Assembly (NCBI RefSeq): GCF_000770925.1
Contig: NZ_JDTK01000023.1
Span: 1-36,085 of the forward strand
Reading direction: 5' to 3'
DNA from: Bifidobacterium ruminantium DSM 6489
GTDB taxonomy: Bacteria; Actinomycetota; Actinomycetes; Actinomycetales; Bifidobacteriaceae
DNA length: 36,085 nucleotides
Positions 6,192 through 13,046 of this stretch are shown in pieces; within the stretch, counting starts at the first letter, position 1; every line of letters starts with the position of its first letter. A program made the position numbers and the translations under genes. The notes below the pieces were generated by a model, which saw only the letters and a program-made list of their open reading frames with translations, did not search any database and was not told the DNA's origin.

Positions 6192-6826
6192 AACACGAAT
6201 ACACAGCCGACGAGCTCGCCGAGCTGAAAAGCATTTACGACGAGTCAGGCGAAGCCGGACTCCAGATCGGCGAAATGCGGGCGTTACGCAAGGCCGGACT
6301 CCTCACGCAGGGCCTGCCGGAGAAACCGTCGAAACGAGAACTCATCCTCGCGCACTGCAAAAACCGCATCGACCAAGGCCAACCGTTCGACGGCAAGGAA
6401 ACGGCCGAAGCGCTAGGCATGAGCCAGAAAACAGTCGGCAACATTCTCAGCCAGCTCCGCAAGGAAGGACTATTGCCGGCCTTCGACAAGCATTCACCAC
6501 GCAGCAAAGCACAGAAAACAACCACAAGCGGAAAGAAGAAAGAAACCATGACCACCACCACATCGAAAATCACGGCAGCCGACGTCACCGAATCGAAGCT
6601 CACGGTAAACGACGTCACCACCGGAACCATCGACGTCAAGCCACAAGCCGCAGCCGACCCACGCGCCATCATCTCCAACGCATTGACCGGCATTTTCGAC
6701 GCCATCAGCGCATTGCAGCGAACCGCGTTCGAAACCAACGACAAAGTCGTCTACGGGTTCGCCACGAAACTCCTCAACGGCGAACTCATGGACTTGAAAG
6801 CCAACTACAGCAAGGAAAACAAGTAA
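6188..6826 (+). CDS. Winged-helix early protein with TTG start
   Basis: A 212-residue protein using TTG inside a TTGA overlap, preceded by AGGAAAGG. Residues about 48-98 form a winged helix (ETAEALGMSQKTVGNILSQL, then RKEGLLPAF). A long Thr/Lys-rich linker (about 105-150) leads to a helical C-terminal part near 155-212. The linker suggests two independent domains. It is likely a DNA-binding early protein; no family name is certain. It sits upstream of the recombination genes. Confidence 0.65.
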   Translation: MKHEYTADELAELKSIYDESGEAGLQIGEMRALRKAGLLTQGLPEKPSKRELILAHCKNRIDQGQPFDGKETAEALGMSQKTVGNILSQLRKEGLLPAFDKHSPRSKAQKTTTSGKKKETMTTTTSKITAADVTESKLTVNDVTTGTIDVKPQAAADPRAIISNALTGIFDAISALQRTAFETNDKVVYGFATKLLNGELMDLKANYSKENK

Positions 6827-7386
6827 TGGACAAGAAAACCCTCAACGAAATCACCGAGAAATACGACAACACCAGTCCAGACCAACTCCGCGCTGACCTC
6901 GCCGTATTGACCGCGATCAACAAACGCAGCGGTGAAATCCTCAAAATCATCAAAACCGCATGGGAACACGACCACGATGGTGGAGACAAGGAAACCGTCA
7001 ACATCGCAGGCATCGAAGCCGGAGAAATCAGCCTCGGCAAAGGCGGCAACGGCAAATACACCGTAACCGACGAACGAGCCTACGGCGCATTATTGCACGA
7101 CAACGATTTCATGATTCCAGGCGGACAGCCCGCAGCCGAACAGGTCTGGATGCCAAGACGCGAAGCGATGGACGCGAGATACCTCGAAGACATGATCCGC
7201 GACCATGACGGCGAACTGCCGGACGGCGTTGAATGGAAGCCGGGAAGGCCGGGCGTGGTCACGTTCCGCAGCACGCGCGGCTTCGTGGACAAACTGTTCA
7301 GCGCGGAACTCGCACCAACCGTCATGCGCCTACTGCTCACTGACGGATCGGAAAACAACACTACCAAGAAGGAAACCAAGGAATGA
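6826..7386 (+). CDS. Early hypothetical protein, 186 aa
   Basis: The ATG overlaps the previous stop (TAATG) with AAGGA about 10 bases upstream. The first 50 residues are helical (LRADLAVLTAINKRSGEILK). The rest is acidic, mixed alpha/beta, with VWMPRREAMDARYLEDMIRD and a C-terminal GVVTFRSTRGFVDKLF. Position directly before the RecT-like gene is where phages encode exonucleases or Gam-like nuclease inhibitors. I see no nuclease motif, and only the N-terminal helix would fit a Gam-like protein. Confidence 0.65.
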   Translation: MDKKTLNEITEKYDNTSPDQLRADLAVLTAINKRSGEILKIIKTAWEHDHDGGDKETVNIAGIEAGEISLGKGGNGKYTVTDERAYGALLHDNDFMIPGGQPAAEQVWMPRREAMDARYLEDMIRDHDGELPDGVEWKPGRPGVVTFRSTRGFVDKLFSAELAPTVMRLLLTDGSENNTTKKETKE

Positions 7387-8324
7387 GCAACGAACTCACG
7401 CCAATCCAGCCGCAACCGCAACAGCAGATCACATTGCAGGACCAGATGGCTTTCGCCAAAGCGGTATGCCAATCCGACATCATCCCCACCGTGTATCGCG
7501 GCAAGCCCGCCAATATCCTCGTGGCGGTAGGCTACGGTGCTCCGCTCGGACTCACGCCGATGCAAAGCCTCCAGGACATCAGCGTCATCAACGGCAAGCC
7601 CACCGCTTCGGCCAGCTTTATCGCCAGCCATGTCCGTATGGCGGGCCACAAGCTCCGCATCAGGAAGGACGAGAAGGCGTTGAGCGTGACCGCCACCATC
7701 GTGCGGTCCGATGATCCAGACTATCCGATCAGCGTCACGCGCGACAAAGCGTGGGCGCAGCAGATGGGCTTGCTCAACAAGGACAACTACAGGAAGCAGC
7801 CTTTGACGATGCTCACGTGGCGTGCGATTACCGCAGTGGCACGCGAAGCGTGCCCTGAAATCCTTTACGGCGTGCAATACTCGCCCGATGAACTCCACGA
7901 CCTTGATACCAACAGTGACGTGCGGGCGGAAGTCGTTGACGATGAACAGCAGCCGTCACGCCAGAAGCGTCGCGGGTATGGAAGCCGTGCGCGCCAGAAT
8001 CCAGTCGAACAGGCCGAGCAGCAGCCGCAGGCGTGCACGACCGAACAGGCGGAAGCCATCTTCACCATGCTGCGTGATTGCGGTGTCGCGTCGAACGAGG
8101 AAGCCGAGCAAGTGCTGCACCGGCTGACCGGCAAGCATGGATTGAGACCACGACAGGTCAGCCGACAGGACGCGGACAATCTGCTCGCAGCCCCTGATTT
8201 CGTGAAACGGAAAATCATGCAGGCATTGCAGGAAATCCGCAACCCACAGCAGGAACAGGTGGAAGTCGTTGACACGACCACCACTGAACAGGAAAACAAC
8301 ACTGATAGCAAGGAGACTGAGTGA
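7383..8324 (+). CDS. RecT-like single-strand annealing protein
   Basis: A 313-residue protein coupled by ATGA. Residues about 20-175 carry the RecT-family pattern of Gram-positive phages: [40 protein letters not shown], then a [18 protein letters not shown] segment, [20 protein letters not shown] and a final SPDEL. These proteins bind single-stranded DNA and anneal complementary strands in phage recombination and replication. The C-terminal third is Gln-rich linker followed by a helical domain (about 220-290) and an acidic tail, possibly for contact with SSB or an exonuclease. SSB is the next gene, the usual pairing. Confidence 0.85.
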   Translation: MSNELTPIQPQPQQQITLQDQMAFAKAVCQSDIIPTVYRGKPANILVAVGYGAPLGLTPMQSLQDISVINGKPTASASFIASHVRMAGHKLRIRKDEKALSVTATIVRSDDPDYPISVTRDKAWAQQMGLLNKDNYRKQPLTMLTWRAITAVAREACPEILYGVQYSPDELHDLDTNSDVRAEVVDDEQQPSRQKRRGYGSRARQNPVEQAEQQPQACTTEQAEAIFTMLRDCGVASNEEAEQVLHRLTGKHGLRPRQVSRQDADNLLAAPDFVKRKIMQALQEIRNPQQEQVEVVDTTTTEQENNTDSKETE

Positions 8325-8812
8325 TGGCAGGGGAGACCGTTATCACGATTGTCGGCAATCTGACCGCCGATCCGGAATTGCGTACGACCCGCAATGGCGG
8401 CACGGTGGCGAATTTCAGCATCGCGGCCACACCGCGCACGTTCGACAAACAGTCGAACCAGTGGGTGGACGGGGATGCGCTGTTCCTCCGCTGCTCCGCG
8501 TGGCGTGACCTCGCCACTCATTGCGCGCAGAGCCTCGCAAAGGGCATGCGTGTGATTGCGCAGGGTCGTTTGCAGCAGCGCTCCTATCAGGCGCAGGACG
8601 GCTCCAACCGCACGGTTATCGAGCTTCAGGTCGATGAGATCGGCCCATCGCTCAAATATGCGACGGCCCAGGTGCAGAAGATGCAGTCAGGCGGATACCA
8701 GGGCGGCAACGCCAACGGTGGCGGCTATCAGCAGCCGCAGCAGACACAACAGCAGTCGCAGGCTCCGGCCGATGACCCGTGGGGCGCGCCAGCCGGAGAG
8801 CCTGACTTCTGA
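8324..8812 (+). CDS. ssb: Single-stranded DNA-binding protein
   Basis: A 162-residue SSB. The ATG at 8324 lies eight bases after AGGAG; a GTG one codon earlier is also possible. Residues 4-110 form the OB fold with the usual landmarks: [14 protein letters not shown] near the N-terminus, [22 protein letters not shown] and [15 protein letters not shown]. The remainder is a Gly/Gln-rich flexible tail ending in the acidic, aromatic tip of SSB proteins (AGEPDF), which recruits partner proteins. It protects single-stranded DNA and works with the RecT-like protein. Confidence 0.95.
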   Translation: MAGETVITIVGNLTADPELRTTRNGGTVANFSIAATPRTFDKQSNQWVDGDALFLRCSAWRDLATHCAQSLAKGMRVIAQGRLQQRSYQAQDGSNRTVIELQVDEIGPSLKYATAQVQKMQSGGYQGGNANGGGYQQPQQTQQQSQAPADDPWGAPAGEPDF

Positions 8813-8955
8813 TGCGCGAATGGATAGAGCCACCGGACGTCGAACCGGTATGTCCAATCCATGGGTGCGCGCTGTATCCGGCGCGCCCCATCCCATGCCC
8901 CGAATGCGAAATCGAAGCCGAGGAAGAAGAGGCCGACAACTATGAGCGAGATTGA
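8812..8955 (+). CDS. Tiny zinc-ribbon-like protein, 47 aa
   Basis: The start overlaps the SSB stop by one base and the end runs 14 bases into the RusA gene. CPIHGC (residues 14-19) and CPEC (29-32) supply four Cys and one His at zinc-ribbon spacing, followed by an acidic tail. Probably a small metal-binding protein; partner unknown. Confidence 0.6.
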   Translation: MREWIEPPDVEPVCPIHGCALYPARPIPCPECEIEAEEEEADNYERD

Positions 8956-9334
8956 TATCGCGATAGGTAGGCAATTGTGGTGGACACAGAACCGTCGAAG
9001 CCGCAGCTGGGCAGTGCCATACGCCAGGAAGAAGCAGGTCAAGGCCAAGAGCCTGCTCACCTTCCGAAACCTCATCAACAGTGGCAAGCTCAAAAAGCCC
9101 GAGCATTGGCCGGTGCATGTGACCGCCATCATCCACCCACTGACCCACGGACGCTTCGACCCCGAGAACGCGGCCCCAATGGTCAAGGCGATACTCGACG
9201 GCATCACCCAGTCAGGCTACTGGCCCGACGACAACGCGGACTACGTGCTCGGCCCGGATTACCGGCTAGGCGAGCCAAGCACTGAAAAAGGCGTCTACCA
9301 CATCACCATCCGAATCGAAGAAAAGGAACACTAG
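8942..9334 (+). CDS. rusA: RusA-family Holliday junction resolvase
   Basis: A 130-residue endonuclease. Residues 73-97 hold the RusA catalytic arrangement: D73 in FDPENAAP, K82, D86 in ILDGI and D96/D97 in WPDDNADY. These Asp residues bind magnesium and K82 matches the conserved Lys. The N-terminus has the usual basic strand-rich half with PVHVTAIIH. RusA resolves four-way junctions formed by recombination, in line with the RecT and SSB genes just upstream. The start is taken at 8942; the longer frame overlaps the small gene before it without a ribosome site. Confidence 0.9.
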   Translation: MSEIDIAIGRQLWWTQNRRSRSWAVPYARKKQVKAKSLLTFRNLINSGKLKKPEHWPVHVTAIIHPLTHGRFDPENAAPMVKAILDGITQSGYWPDDNADYVLGPDYRLGEPSTEKGVYHITIRIEEKEH

Positions 9335-9336
9335 CC

Positions 9337-9864
9337 ATGGCTACGAACGTGACTGAGAAAGACAAAACACTGCAAGAAGTCATCGACTGGTGCGAAACCA
9401 GCATGAGAAGCATCAACGTGGATTGCACAGAAACATCAGCAGACGTGCTGGTATACCTCGGAGAACGGCAAGCGCTTGGAGACGTTGCCGAGCACTGCCG
9501 TCACCTGCTCGGCTACAGCGGCTCCATGCCGTCCGAGGTGCCTAATCAAAGCGAGGATACGAAAAAGAGCAGTGTGTTAGACGTTCTGCCGCATGGCATG
9601 GGTCTGCGCGTGGAACTTGATTGCGGTGAAGCATACTACCTGAAAAGCGGATGGGCAGGACGCTGGGACGGGATTTATGGGCTTGCTTGCGGATACGAGT
9701 CTTACGGAGACGAATATCATGCCGGACACGTTACATGGTTTGAAGATCCGGGTCGCATCGCAATCATGAATAGCCACGTGAAGCTAGCAGTCCCATGGGA
9801 GGAACCTGAAACCGAAACCACCAAGGGAATGCTCGAAGCCGAGCGGAAGGCGGCAAACGAATGA
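9337..9864 (+). CDS. Early hypothetical protein, 175 aa
   Basis: It begins two bases after the RusA stop. The N-terminal 65 residues are helical with five Cys. The middle (about 85-135) is beta-rich and aromatic (LRVELDCGEAYYLKSGWAGR, YGLACGYESYGDEY). The C-terminus is acidic and helical. No family recognised. The position among DNA metabolism genes suggests a replication accessory role at most. Confidence 0.65.
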   Translation: MATNVTEKDKTLQEVIDWCETSMRSINVDCTETSADVLVYLGERQALGDVAEHCRHLLGYSGSMPSEVPNQSEDTKKSSVLDVLPHGMGLRVELDCGEAYYLKSGWAGRWDGIYGLACGYESYGDEYHAGHVTWFEDPGRIAIMNSHVKLAVPWEEPETETTKGMLEAERKAANE

Positions 9865-10034
9865 TCGAGACGATCAAGTATGTGGAATGCGCCCACTGCG
9901 GCGAGACTGTCGGCACATACTACGTCACCTGCCCCTACTGCGGCTACCGGCTGTCCGCGCGCAAGCCGACAAGCATGGATCCGCTGTATGGCATGACCGA
10001 CAGCGAATTCTACAAGCGATTCGGGAGCATGTGA
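9861..10034 (+). CDS. Zinc-ribbon protein, 57 aa
   Basis: Starts in an ATGA overlap. CAHC (residues 10-13) and CPYCGYR (24-30) form a textbook zinc ribbon; the remainder is a polar tail. It is the second of three zinc-binding genes in the early operon. Function is not recognisable beyond metal binding. Confidence 0.7.
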   Translation: MIETIKYVECAHCGETVGTYYVTCPYCGYRLSARKPTSMDPLYGMTDSEFYKRFGSM

Positions 10035-10135
10035 TGGAAGATGTTGGAATTCTTCCTTGGCCCCCACCAAGCTTGGCGGAACTCGAAAAAGCTTTGGATT
10101 GGATGGACCACAACGGAATCACAAGAGGAGATTAG
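10034..10135 (+). CDS. Micro-protein, 33 aa
   Basis: The start overlaps the zinc-ribbon stop by one base (TGATG). MEDVGILPWPPPSLAELEKA contains a Pro-rich turn followed by one amphipathic helix. The next gene begins three bases after its stop and the ribosome site of that gene (AGAGGAG) lies in its last codons, so it may also serve as a coupler. Confidence 0.5.
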   Translation: MEDVGILPWPPPSLAELEKALDWMDHNGITRGD

Positions 10136-10138
10136 GCG

Positions 10139-10936
10139 ATGGCTAGACGCGGCTACGTGCAGCTCGTGAACGGCTTCTACGACAACGACAAGATACGTGA
10201 CCTCGTGCGCATGGGCCGCGCCGATTCCGTTGGCGTGTATTGCATGGCCCTCTCGTTGTGCGGGGACAGGCTCACGGACGGTTTCGTACCACGTCGCGCC
10301 ATGCTCTCCAACATCGGAGCGACACCGGAACAAGTGCAGGCGCTCGTTGACGAGGGAATGCTTGAAGAGGTGGAGGAAGGATGGCTGATCCACGACTACG
10401 CCGAGCATAACCGCACCAAAGAGCAGGTATTGCACGCCAGGAAGAAAAGCGCCGAGCGCGTGGCCAAGCATCGCAACGAATCGGATGTAACGGCGTTACA
10501 TCGGAACTGTAACGCTGTTACATCGGGACAAACACCAGAACACCAGAACACCAGAACCCAAAAGAAAGATGAAGAAGAATATTCTTCTTCTTCATCCAAA
10601 GAAATCGGGCTGAACGACTTCGAGCTGGTCAGGGAGAAAGCCCACGCCAATGCCGTCATAATCCGCGATTACCCGAATCTCGATCTGTCGGACGCGTGGA
10701 ATGCCTTCGCCGCTCGCCACTACGGCGAGACACGCACCGTCAACGACTGGACACGACTGTGGAAAGGCTGGTGCCAACGCCGCGCCAACATGAGCGGCAT
10801 ACCACCGTCGAAACGCCACATACACACGTGGAAATGCCGCCACGTGCTCGAAGCGCTCGGACGCGACGAAGAAACCGCACAGGCAGACGAAAAGGCCTGC
10901 GAATTAGCCGACAAACTCAACAAGGAGAAATCATGA
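10139..10936 (+). CDS. Phage replication initiator (DnaD/O-like)
   Basis: A 265-residue protein starting behind AGAGGAG. Residues 1-95 are an N-terminal winged-helix domain of the type in phage replisome organisers (GFYDNDKIRDLVRMGRADSV, then VQALVDEGMLEEVEEGWLIH). A low-complexity linker (about 112-160, with runs of Asp/Glu and Ser) separates it from a C-terminal helical domain (160-250) with WNAFAARHYGETRTVNDWTR. The linker DNA holds tandem 22-bp repeats and an AT-centred palindrome, as lambda O does with its origin. Neither a helicase nor a DnaC-like loader follows, so host helicase loading is likely by protein contact. Confidence 0.75.
   Translation: MARRGYVQLVNGFYDNDKIRDLVRMGRADSVGVYCMALSLCGDRLTDGFVPRRAMLSNIGATPEQVQALVDEGMLEEVEEGWLIHDYAEHNRTKEQVLHARKKSAERVAKHRNESDVTALHRNCNAVTSGQTPEHQNTRTQKKDEEEYSSSSSKEIGLNDFELVREKAHANAVIIRDYPNLDLSDAWNAFAARHYGETRTVNDWTRLWKGWCQRRANMSGIPPSKRHIHTWKCRHVLEALGRDEETAQADEKACELADKLNKEKS
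10486..10590. other. Putative replication origin inside the initiator gene
   Basis: Two tandem 22-bp units (10486-10507 and 10508-10529) agree at 19 positions; each contains a TGTAAC/GTTACA dyad. Three 8-bp ACACCAGA repeats follow (10532-10555), then AT- and purine-rich DNA with the perfect 20-bp palindrome GAAGAAGAATATTCTTCTTC (10571-10590). Tandem iterons followed by an easily melted stretch within the initiator gene mirror the lambda origin in gene O. No experiment supports it here. Confidence 0.6.
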
Positions 10937-11106
10937 AACATGATAAACCGGAAACCATGTACAGCTTGGAACAGGTAACCATGTACAGCTTGGAATGGTT
11001 GGAACACGAGCGCCGCAAGGCATGGCAGGAAGGCTACGCAGCCGGATGGAAAGACCAGGAATGCGACTTCCCGCCACACACAAGCGAAAACCCATACAAG
11101 GAGTAG
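10933..11106 (+). CDS. Early small protein with internal repeat, 57 aa
   Basis: Starts in an ATGA overlap with the initiator and an AAGGAG just upstream. An 18-bp sequence is repeated exactly at 10954-10971 and 10978-10995, giving TMYSLE twice, eight residues apart. The remainder is an aromatic, charged helix (ERRKAWQEGYAAGWKDQ). No family recognised. Confidence 0.6.
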   Translation: MKHDKPETMYSLEQVTMYSLEWLEHERRKAWQEGYAAGWKDQECDFPPHTSENPYKE

Positions 11107-11110
11107 ACAA

Positions 11111-11254
11111 ATGAAGAAAATCCTCGAAAACATGATCATCAAGTGGCATCAGGCCGGTTACGCGCTCGACGAAATCGCGCCGCTCGTGCCGCAAGTCCCG
11201 AAAGCGGAAGTCGCCGCGATCATCACACGATACGACAAGGAGACTCGACTTTGA
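11111..11254 (+). CDS. Early small protein, 47 aa
   Basis: AAGGAG lies seven bases before the ATG, the best ribosome site among the small early genes. The sequence is one or two helices (MKKILENMIIKWHQAGYALD) and resembles a half helix-turn-helix (DEIAPLVPQVPKAEVAAIIT). It may bind DNA. The end overlaps the next TTG start. Confidence 0.65.
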   Translation: MKKILENMIIKWHQAGYALDEIAPLVPQVPKAEVAAIITRYDKETRL

Positions 11255-12006
11255 CCGACTGCCAGCACTGCCACAAGCCCATGAAACCGGCGACGGCGAA
11301 CCTGCTCTGCGCAAACTGCCGCGAAACCTACTGGACGCTCATCCGCCAACTCGGCCATGTCCAACTGCCCGCCCTGCGCAGCATCATGCTCCGACAGGCC
11401 CGCATCGGCACCCCAACACACACGCCAAACAAAGGCAACGCGCCACTGCCCATCGACACCCACGCGCAAGACCTTATCGCAGAATCGGAAGCGTGGCTAG
11501 CCGAACAGGCAGGGAAAATCAGAACGGCATACGCTGGATACGATTGGCGGAAAGCATGGTATGCAATCATCAGCAACCGGCACACCATCCTCAACATGAG
11601 CACCGCAGCAGACGACTACGCCGCCCTGGAACACATCATCCGACGCAACGAGCAAGCCCTGACGCCGGAAGACGAGCTCATAATCCTTGGCACCTGCCCA
11701 AACTGCGACAGCATGCTCACCGGCACGCCGGAAGCCGAGTCGGTCACATGCCAAGGCTGCCACCGTGAATGGGCTGCGCCAGCAATCAAAGCAGCCCGAG
11801 ACGAAAGACTGTGGCAAGTGCGCATCACCGGCACACCCAGCGATGCGGCCAAGGAGCTGAAACGATACGGCCTGACCGTATCACGCAACCTCATCAGCCA
11901 ATGGCTCAAACGCGGCAAACTGTCGCACGCCACGCCGACGGAACACAAGCGGCAGTACACGTTCAACCTCGGAGAACTAGCAGCCCTACTTGACTGTCAC
12001 CGTTGA
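11251..12006 (+). CDS. Two-zinc-ribbon protein with C-terminal HTH
   Basis: A 251-residue protein using TTG in a TTGA overlap, with AAGGAG eight bases upstream. The first zinc ribbon is CQHC...CANC (about residues 4-28); the second is CPNC...CQGC (about 149-171). Near residues 190-225 a helix-turn-helix-like segment follows (DAAKELKRYGLTVSRNLISQ, then WLKRGKL). Zinc ribbons plus HTH suit a transcription regulator. As the last early gene before the late region it is a candidate activator of late genes, which is inference from position. Confidence 0.7.
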   Translation: MTDCQHCHKPMKPATANLLCANCRETYWTLIRQLGHVQLPALRSIMLRQARIGTPTHTPNKGNAPLPIDTHAQDLIAESEAWLAEQAGKIRTAYAGYDWRKAWYAIISNRHTILNMSTAADDYAALEHIIRRNEQALTPEDELIILGTCPNCDSMLTGTPEAESVTCQGCHREWAAPAIKAARDERLWQVRITGTPSDAAKELKRYGLTVSRNLISQWLKRGKLSHATPTEHKRQYTFNLGELAALLDCHR

Positions 12007-12017
12007 AATGCTATACT
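11990..12017 (+). promoter_or_regulatory. Strong promoter before the tRNA-like gene
   Basis: TTGACT (11990-11995), a 16-base spacer and TATACT (12012-12017) are close to the sigma-70 consensus, the best match I see on the plus strand of this window. It lies over the stop of the previous gene, 58 bases before the tRNA-like 5' end, and can drive the tRNA-like RNA and the HNH gene. Confidence 0.7.
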
Positions 12018-12046
12018 GTCGTATGTTCGTAGAATGGTTCAGCCAG

Positions 12047-12065
12047 AAAATGGTTGGACCATTTT
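12047..12065 (+). terminator. Small hairpin in the leader of the tRNA-like RNA
   Basis: AAAATGGT and ACCATTTT pair around TGG, ten bases before the tRNA-like 5' end. It has only a TTTT within its own stem, so it is a weak terminator, an attenuator or a processing signal. Confidence 0.4.
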
Positions 12066-12074
12066 CCATATCCA

Positions 12075-12235
12075 GCTTCGGTAGCTCAGCGGTTAGAGCA
12101 CAAGGGATAGCACAGATACCTAGGACGGATACCTTACCGGCCATGGCTTCCTACTTCTTCAAATCGAATGCCCGTGATGATAAAAAGACAGTGCACCCCA
12201 CACAAGCGCTGGTTCGACTCCAGCCCGAAGCACCA
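12075..12235 (+). tRNA. tRNA-like gene with anticodon arm replaced by ~100 nt
   Basis: The ends are a normal tRNA: acceptor GCTTCGG/CCGAAGC (7 of 7 pairs), D-arm GCTC...GAGC with AGCGGTTA loop (12084-12099), T-arm GCTGG-TTCGACT-CCAGC (12208-12224), discriminator A and encoded CCA (12233-12235). Between D-arm and T-arm lie 107 bases instead of about 22. They contain no recognisable anticodon loop, but GGG (12104-12106) and GCAC (12110-12113) can pair with GTGC (12191-12194) and CCC (12196-12198), closing a long extra arm at the anticodon-arm position. Too short for a group I intron. It may be an interrupted pseudo-tRNA or a tRNA-mimicking RNA; the amino acid cannot be assigned. Confidence 0.6.
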
Positions 12236-12250
12236 CAAGGCGGTGACCAC

Positions 12251-12562
12251 ATGCCAGGAAGAACGCGCAAGACAAGCCGACAATTCGAAAAAGACAAGGC
12301 CGCATTCTTCAACCAATGCAAGGCACAGCATGCAGTCTGCTGGTTGTGCGGCATGCCAATCGACTACAACGCAGTCAAGAACACCACAGATGACAGCTTC
12401 AACCTCGACCACCTCTACCCAGTCTCGAAGCACCCCGAACTCCAATTCGACCCAGCAGGCTTCAAACCAAGCCACACCAGCTGCAACCGGCTCAGAAGCA
12501 ACCAAGACCCACCAACACCCATCGGCACACTAAGCCGACAATGGATCAACACAAGCAACTAA
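12251..12562 (+). CDS. HNH endonuclease next to terminase
   Basis: A 103-residue HNH nuclease. C30/C33 (CWLC) and C78 with a downstream Asn (SHTSCNRL) bind zinc and form the HNH core with the LDHLYPVSKH segment (D53, H54). In cos-type HK97-like phages an HNH protein next to terminase is needed for packaging cleavage, and this gene precedes the terminase small subunit. The start is set at 12251; the frame is open back through the tRNA-like gene, but that part is not coding-like. Direct adjacency to the tRNA-like gene also allows a homing-type role, less likely. Confidence 0.85.
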   Translation: MPGRTRKTSRQFEKDKAAFFNQCKAQHAVCWLCGMPIDYNAVKNTTDDSFNLDHLYPVSKHPELQFDPAGFKPSHTSCNRLRSNQDPPTPIGTLSRQWINTSN

Positions 12563-12697
12563 AACACCAACCACCAAAGGGATAGGGGCGGTGAAATCCT
12601 GAAAACCACCCCGAACCGACCCACTGCCCGCGTGCTGGCTATTCCTCTCCCCGATGATGTTTTTTGTTGATGGGTCGCGCGTAAGGAGGCGTTTTCC
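12563..12697 (+). other. Gap before terminase, likely holding the cos site
   Basis: No gene fits here. GGGGCGGT and ACCACCCC form an imperfect dyad around 12586-12613, followed by GC-rich DNA. An HNH gene on one side and terminase small subunit on the other make this the expected place for cos. The exact cut cannot be read from sequence alone. Confidence 0.35.
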
Positions 12698-13036
12698 ATG
12701 TCTTCGAAATTTCCGAAGAGTTCGGTGGCGGAGGCTTTGGAGCGTTCGCTGAAGAATACCGACCTCAAGGCCGTGAATTCGGCGGTGGTTGCTGCTGCTC
12801 GCGTGCTTGCGGCTCGGATTGATTCGATCTGCGAGACGGGTTTCATCGATGAGCACGGAAAATTGGATAACGTCTCATTGCCGACTTTTCTCAAGTATTG
12901 CCAGAGCCTTGGTTTGACGGTGGATGTTCCGGCTAAGGTTGGTCGGCCTGCGAAGCCGAAGGCTGAGGCGAAGCAGGAGACGCCGAAGAGCGACAAGGTT
13001 GTGCAGATGGCGGATTTCATGAAGCGTTTCGGCTAG
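12698..13036 (+). CDS. terS: Terminase small subunit
   Basis: A 112-residue protein behind AAGGAGG. It is a mostly helical, basic protein (SVAEALERSLKNTDLKAVNS, VVAAARVLAARID) with a Lys/Pro-rich C-terminal linker and a short final helix, as in small terminases of HK97-like actinobacterial phages. It recognises packaging DNA and hands it to the large subunit, whose gene starts 10 bases downstream. The identification leans on gene order as well as sequence. Confidence 0.8.
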   Translation: MSSKFPKSSVAEALERSLKNTDLKAVNSAVVAAARVLAARIDSICETGFIDEHGKLDNVSLPTFLKYCQSLGLTVDVPAKVGRPAKPKAEAKQETPKSDKVVQMADFMKRFG

Positions 13037-13046
13037 GAGGTGTCCG

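Noticed and set aside
6073..6825. Upstream part of a 437-codon frame
   Set aside because: His/Arg-rich out-of-frame reading of the 212-residue gene; the real gene starts at 6826.
12101..12207. Group I intron in the tRNA-like gene
   Set aside because: Only about 85-107 bases; no room for a catalytic core.
11990..12250. N-terminal extension of the HNH frame
   Set aside because: Runs through the promoter and tRNA-like gene; absence of stops is chance.
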